A stretch of 64,000 nucleotides of DNA from Apostichopus japonicus (Eukaryota; Echinodermata; Holothuroidea; Aspidochirotida; Stichopodidae). The position numbers and the translations under genes were made by a program. Where the stretch lies: assembly GCF_037975245.1 (NCBI RefSeq), contig NC_092575.1:22118841-22182840 (forward strand), in the 5' to 3' direction. Under the pieces are notes generated by a model, which searched no databases, had not been told where the DNA came from, and saw only the letters and a program-made list of their open reading frames with translations. This document shows positions 58,901 to 64,000 of this stretch, piece by piece (position 1 is the stretch's first letter; each line of letters opens with the position of its first letter).

Positions 58901-61900
58901 ATAGGGCCTATGTGCATCATCTTCGTAAATTATTCACCTAGTAATGTAAGTATCCATCACACAGGATGTTTCGTTTTATTATAATTAAGTTAAAAGTAAT
59001 CTATTCCCCGAGATAGGAAATTACATGTTTAAGGTATGTCATCAATATGATAATGAATTCTGCGCGTTACATAATGCCTTAGCAACATAAAATATCCCAG
59101 CGGCCACTCAGGCTGTGTTGTGCGCATCCATCTGTGACCTGTCTATACTTAAACATTTCCCACTGACGACAGGATTGAAGACCATGTATGATAAGTGAAT
59201 ATATATGCAGTTTATCTTTAATTGGAAGGTGCCGTCTCCTCTTATGTTATATATATATATCATTTTCATATTTTCTTGGGAGAGGGGGGGGGGGGGGTTG
59301 CGGACGATTAATAGACAAATATAAATGCCCAATTTACATTTATATGGTAAAAAGCTAAAATTGTAACATATAGTGCCACAAGGGTAGTATTGTGTTACCC
59401 TACACAATAACATATACCGCACATGAACAAAATGCGATAAATAATCACACATTTTTAGTAGGCCTATGTCAAACCGCGGATGGCATTTGACATGTTTTAT
59501 CGATTCGTATAATATAGCATAAATGACAATGACATACTCATGCAACTTTTCAGACACATTGTAAACATTATTATCGAGCGATAGCAACGTGATGCAATCA
59601 CAAACTGATACCGCGAGACGTGATCTCTACTCTATATTTGTGACATACGTATACTTCATAACATATACGGTCAATAGCATGTTGCCGCCTCGTGTAGACT
59701 TCAAGGTGATACAGGCTTTCGTAAACTTAAGACAATAGGCCTATATTCATAAGATTTGTGTGGAGGCCAGCGATCAATAGTTTCGGGGTATGAAAGTTAG
59801 AGTGAATATATTTCGAGCGGACTTCCAAAAGTGTAAATTGGTTTAAGTTCATGATTGCACAAATTATGGTAAAATCTGTAAATTACACATTCATCGATCG
59901 AGAACGCAACACTTTTAGAGTGCGTCTTGTGATGTATGACGTCAATAGCAGTTTATGACCCTAGAAAATATATTTCATTATATTGGCATTCATGAGAGAA
60001 AAGCTTTGCTGTTTCCATCCATTATCAACATTAATGTATTGGGGAAATGATTATATGACACCAATTAGTCATTACTTGTAATAGTATAACATGTTAGGCT
60101 AGAAAATGCCAAATGGTGTGAAACTTCAGACGAGCAGCGATCGAGTGGTATACTGGTGCAGTCCTTCATACAGTTAATTCTCTTCTTGACGTTTACTCGC
60201 CCCCTCCCCTCCCCCCCCCTCCTCGCCCAATGAAATACGAAGAAGGACAAGAAGGGGGAAAATGGTAAATCAGCGCCTCTAGAAAACCAATTTTGAAAAC
60301 TTCTAGCAACTTTATGGTGGCCTTTGGCTACTGCGAAACATCCTGGTCCGTCCGCTGTACGCCCTTACACTAACTTCTAGTTTGTTCATCGTATCTTTTT
60401 TTCAAGTTTAGTTGACTACCATTCACTGTTGCTTGTCGTGGTGTTTGACACATGTCTTTATCACATCACTTGATAGCGATGCACTTTATACAAATAGACG
60501 TATTAACTTTTAACAGTAACGCAAATATTGCTACAGCCTACAGACATTAACCCTAATAGAACTATGCAACAACCCACGCCTTTGGCTATATAATTCAATA
60601 TTCCTCTATTCATGCAGCCCAAGCATGACTAACCGATACAATCATTTTTGTTCAGTACACCCTGCGTAAATCGAAAGAACGTTTCCTTGCGCAATGGCAT
60701 TATGACGCAATTGATGTGTCATACTTTGAGTGGGGAATACCTGCATAGTTCCTGGTCGTTCTACTACACATGTTGTAGTTGGCATGCTCATTGTCGATCG
60801 CGATCACACAAGATACAAACGTCTTTCACAAGCTTGTTCGCGCCATAGGAAGGCAGCGATTATAGGCCAACGTAAGTTTCAAATTAGCTTACTTTCTTTT
60901 AATTTATTTTTAATTTTCTTTGCTGTCTCTTTCACTACAATTTATTTTATTTATTAACGTCTATAGTTTTCTAACAGCTTTACACCCCGTGCATCTAATT
61001 AACATGTGTTGCTATCTTATTGACCGCAATCATTTTTCGATTTGCACGTTTCCACACTTAACTCTTGTGTCGGGAAAAATAAGTATATAGTTTTTACTTT
61101 CTCTGAATTCCCCTCAGTTAATTGCCAGTATAAATTGAAAAACTGAAAACGTGCCGCCCTGCCTCCCAACACAGACTTGCATGTTTCTACTCTATATATA
61201 GTACCTCTTATTATATTCAAATTATGCTCTCTAACTAACCCAGTGTTCTAGCAGATATTTATTCTTATACTTTATCAGCGCAATTTTTTTCGCCCGTCAA
61301 AATTCACTTTTTTTTTGTTGAGCGGTAGCTCTACTGTGTGATACTGTTAGAGCATTGTGTTAGGAGGATAATACTTGCATATATATATTCTACATGCATT
61401 TGCACTGCACGTGAACAAAAGGCGTTTACCGAAAAATTGCGCAATATACGATTTTACATGCTGAGCAACGATATTGCGAAATAACACACCGGCTGAGCGC
61501 TATAGACACTGTGGTTTGCGGTTTACAAAATCGTTCGATCCGTGTCCTCAATGCTGTCTCCGTGATTAACAATGCGATCCGGTTGAGCATGATTTTTCGC
61601 ATTATTATACGCCGAAGTAATGATGCAATAACGTATGCAAATGTTAGTACCTATACTCTACAACACGCACATGTGCAGATTGTAGAAGATAATCAAATTC
61701 CGCTTACATGCCATTATTAAAATGAACCATAAGGACATGTAGGTACAGCAGAATTACCGTTGGTTTTCATTGTGATATCTAAATGATCTAATTGTGTACA
61801 CTTGGATAAATGTTGAGAGAATATGTAAGTATACTGCATAATTTTAAAAAGGATTTGAAGAACATATATATATATAGTCAAAGCGAGCAATGTTAACCAC

Positions 61901-62285
61901 TGCGTTTTAAACAGTTCATCATTTATTTGCTCAGTTTCAATCATTAAACGTGACGTAAATCATTGTTAAGAAGAAATATAATTGGTTTGTATTCCTGGTG
62001 TATTTTTCTCTTAATTGTTCAATGGGTTCAACATTATTTCAAAACTCACATTTTTTTCTGAGTTATTATATTTCTGACGTCATGAAATATGTATATGCCT
62101 AAGAGAAGATTTGGGTGTTTCACAAAAATTTACTGTTTTCTATGTGCCTAGATGTTGGCAAAAAGAAAACCCCAATTAATCCTGTAAAGGAGAAGATGCT
62201 ATACTATTGTGTATGCATGATTTGCTTGAATTAAATTCTGATGGAATCTATCATTTCGTCACGGTATGATTTTTTTCTTCTTCCA
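56000..62285. other. Intergenic / presumed 5' region of the SLC43 gene
   Basis: No coding exon is recognised. A transcription start and non-coding first exon of the downstream gene should lie here, because its first coding exon is preceded by a splice acceptor. One possible donor is CAG-GTAAGAG near 57522, but this is a guess. Poly-C/G runs occur at 56260, 59286 and 60205. Confidence 0.4.
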
Positions 62286-62360
62286 GAATTCCCAAGAGGC
62301 TGCCATTTTAATTCAATTCAAGTAAACTCTTTTTGGAGGGATCCATAAAGCACAAGAAAT

Positions 62361-62517
62361 ATGGCACCGTCAATGGAACAAGCGGAGAAGAGGCGATTCT
62401 GGTTGCTAGGGACGATGGTCCTTGAAAATTTGTTTTTCTCTGCTGCATTATTTGGATGGAGTTCACTTCTACCAATCCTTGTGACTGAGGGTTTGTTCAG
62501 TAACCTTTGTGATTATG
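62361..62517 (+). CDS. SLC43-family amino-acid transporter (LAT3/LAT4-like), first coding exon
   Basis: SLC43A1 and SLC43A2 are 12-helix plasma-membrane facilitators of large neutral amino acids. This exon encodes the first 52 residues plus one base of the next codon. It begins MAPSMEQAEKRRFW and continues LENLFFSAALFGWSSLLPIL, the cytoplasmic N-terminus and first membrane helix, then EGLFSNLC at the start of the first extracellular loop. Vertebrate LAT3 has the same MAP..QA..RR.W and VLENLFFSA.L.GW patterns. A pyrimidine-rich acceptor ending CCAG (62285) starts the exon, leaving 75 bases of 5' UTR. The donor is GTGAGT at 62518. The remaining exons lie past the window. Membership of the 1/2 rather than the 3 subgroup is likely but rests on a short segment. 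Confidence 0.85.
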
Positions 62518-64000
62518 GTGAGTCTTGCCCATATAGGGATTGTAAAGATAAGAATTCACAATATGCACATATGGGTTTTTCTGTCAGAATATTCCCGCCA
62601 ACAGCCACTTTCTTTCAAAATTGCCACTCAGTCACCCCTCCCCCATCCCCCTCAATACACCCTTATACTTAACACAAGTCTTAATTGTTATCAACCATAT
62701 TCCCCATACCCTTTCTTTCTGGCACATTTTGAACGTTCTGATATGCCTATTTTCCTAAATTATTCATTTCTTGCAATTTTCTAATTTTAAATAGGTACAT
62801 CAATGAAACCTTAAATATAATAAATGACAAGTTATTACATCCTACATCAATCCCCTTCCCTTATCATCCCCGCCCTACCCCCCCCCCAAAAAAACCCATC
62901 TGTGGCCCTGTCTTGAAACCCCACTTACTAATATCTTTGAATGTGCACACAAAGTCATTGTTACATCTAAGTCAATGGCTATATTGAGTTAATATTATAC
63001 TCAATTGCACTGTGTTAACAAAGGCTTACACGCACCGATCCGGAGGCGCCGAGCACTTGCCTATCACGCCCACATTGCATCACACCCATTGTGCATCGCC
63101 CACATTGCGTCAGACCCCTGTCTATATATGTGGCGGAAATAATACTTTCAGATATGGGCGACTTTCGCTTGTAATATCGATTGTTTGGTCATATAATTGT
63201 ATTGCCGGTATCCTAGTTTATTCACTAAGCTTTGCTAATATTGAATCACCTGCATGACGGCTATCAGACACGTCTTTGATGATCTCATGATGTCTTTTTC
63301 CACTTAAAATTGAAATCGTTAATATGATTTCTATATCTATGTTAGGCTGCGAATCAGATATAGGCCTCATCTCTGAATTCTGATACGAAACTTTCCGCAA
63401 AGGCATTTGAAATAATGATGAATAATGCGCCTTGTATTTTAGTAGCTATTTCGACTCCATGTGGGTCAGGGCAGGAGAGAGAATGTGTATAATCTAATCT
63501 GGAAGAATGCCGGAGTGGTTAGATCGTTTCCACCAAAACCGTCACGTTCGACACTAAGTCTTCCCCCCCCCCCCCAACCCCTCATACCCTCTCCATTTCT
63601 CCTACCTATTCCCTTGATCCCTCTACGGCGACTCTATAGTGATAGGACAATATTATGCAAACAGTATATATCTCAATTTAGCATGTATTCCTTGCGCAAC
63701 CTATAGAAAGCTAAAACTGTTTTCTCTCGGAATAAACAGCACGTAGGCTATACGATGACATTTTAGGAGATATATTCGACCCTAAGTTAATTCCCTTTCT
63801 TTCCCTATTCAATCTCTCTCGCGTCCAAGCCACAAACAATCTAGGGTATAGTGCTATATTAAGCACTTTATATGGAGATAACAAATATCAGAGCTGGTAA
63901 ATATTTTATAGTTAGTTTAATGGGGAAAGAACAATTTGCCTACAGGAATCACGAGACTCGGTACAATAGCCCACATGTTGTTTTAACTATAGCTTTACAA
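62518..64000. other. First coding intron of the SLC43 gene (partial)
   Basis: No second exon is recognised before the window ends. The intron has C runs at 62880 and 63565 and a tRNA-like SINE fragment at 63501-63560. Confidence 0.5.
63501..63560 (+). mobile_element. tRNA-like SINE head fragment
   Basis: ATGCCGGAGTGGTTAGATCG resembles a tRNA A box (TGGCNNAGTGG-TTAGA) and CGTTCGACAC, about 25 bases on, resembles a B box. It runs straight into a C run, so only a fragment of a retroposon is likely present. Confidence 0.4.

Noticed and set aside
59108-59587. 159-codon minus-strand frame in the intergenic region
   Set aside because: It has no recognisable domain, includes a long C/G run and a TA repeat, and has no splice or promoter support. 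It could be a chance frame.

Overview
The window is animal (metazoan) nuclear DNA. It has intron-rich genes with GT-AG introns, AT-rich non-coding DNA, many short non-autonomous transposons, SINE copies and satellites. Frequent TAGGCCTA/CCTAGGCTA-type words, the protein sequences and the kinds of repeat suggest a marine invertebrate deuterostome, most likely an echinoderm and possibly a sea cucumber. That placement is inference.

Two protein-coding genes can be supported, both on the + strand. The first is a complete SSRP1 (HMG-box subunit of the FACT histone chaperone), with 15 coding exons from 4199 to 46547. I joined the exons by hand: all reading phases agree and they give a 734-residue product. 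Thirteen of the 14 introns are about 0.7 to 3 kb. The last is 26.7 kb (19690-46415) and holds most of the repeats. The second is the first coding exon (62361-62517) of an SLC43-type amino-acid transporter (LAT3/LAT4-like), whose remaining exons lie beyond the window. SSRP1 and SLC43 genes are also close neighbours on human chromosome 11q12, so this may be an old linkage.

Layout: 1-4198 is upstream intergenic DNA with hAT-like elements and a tRNA-derived SINE. 4199-19689 holds SSRP1 exons 1-14, with small tandem repeats and SINEs in the introns. 19690-46415 is the giant intron 14. It contains a foldback element, two inverted copies of one 1.4-kb hAT element (each with a perfect 8-bp target duplication), a G-rich minisatellite, a 2.5-kb satellite with higher-order structure, and pyrimidine-rich and other simple repeats. 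46416-46682 holds the last exon and the poly(A) signal. 46750-62285 is intergenic. It carries a U2-snRNA-like sequence 0.8 kb downstream of SSRP1, a 30-bp tandem repeat, a pair of nested hAT elements with intact target duplications, and a (TA)n-centred palindrome. 62286-64000 is the start of the SLC43 gene.

The most interesting items are the U2-like RNA (intact branch-site recognition segment but a non-U2 3' half), the inverted hAT pair inside an SSRP1 intron, the possible short SSRP1 isoform that would end in intron 14, and the SSRP1-SLC43 linkage. No prokaryote-like system, CRISPR array, rRNA or intact tRNA was seen.
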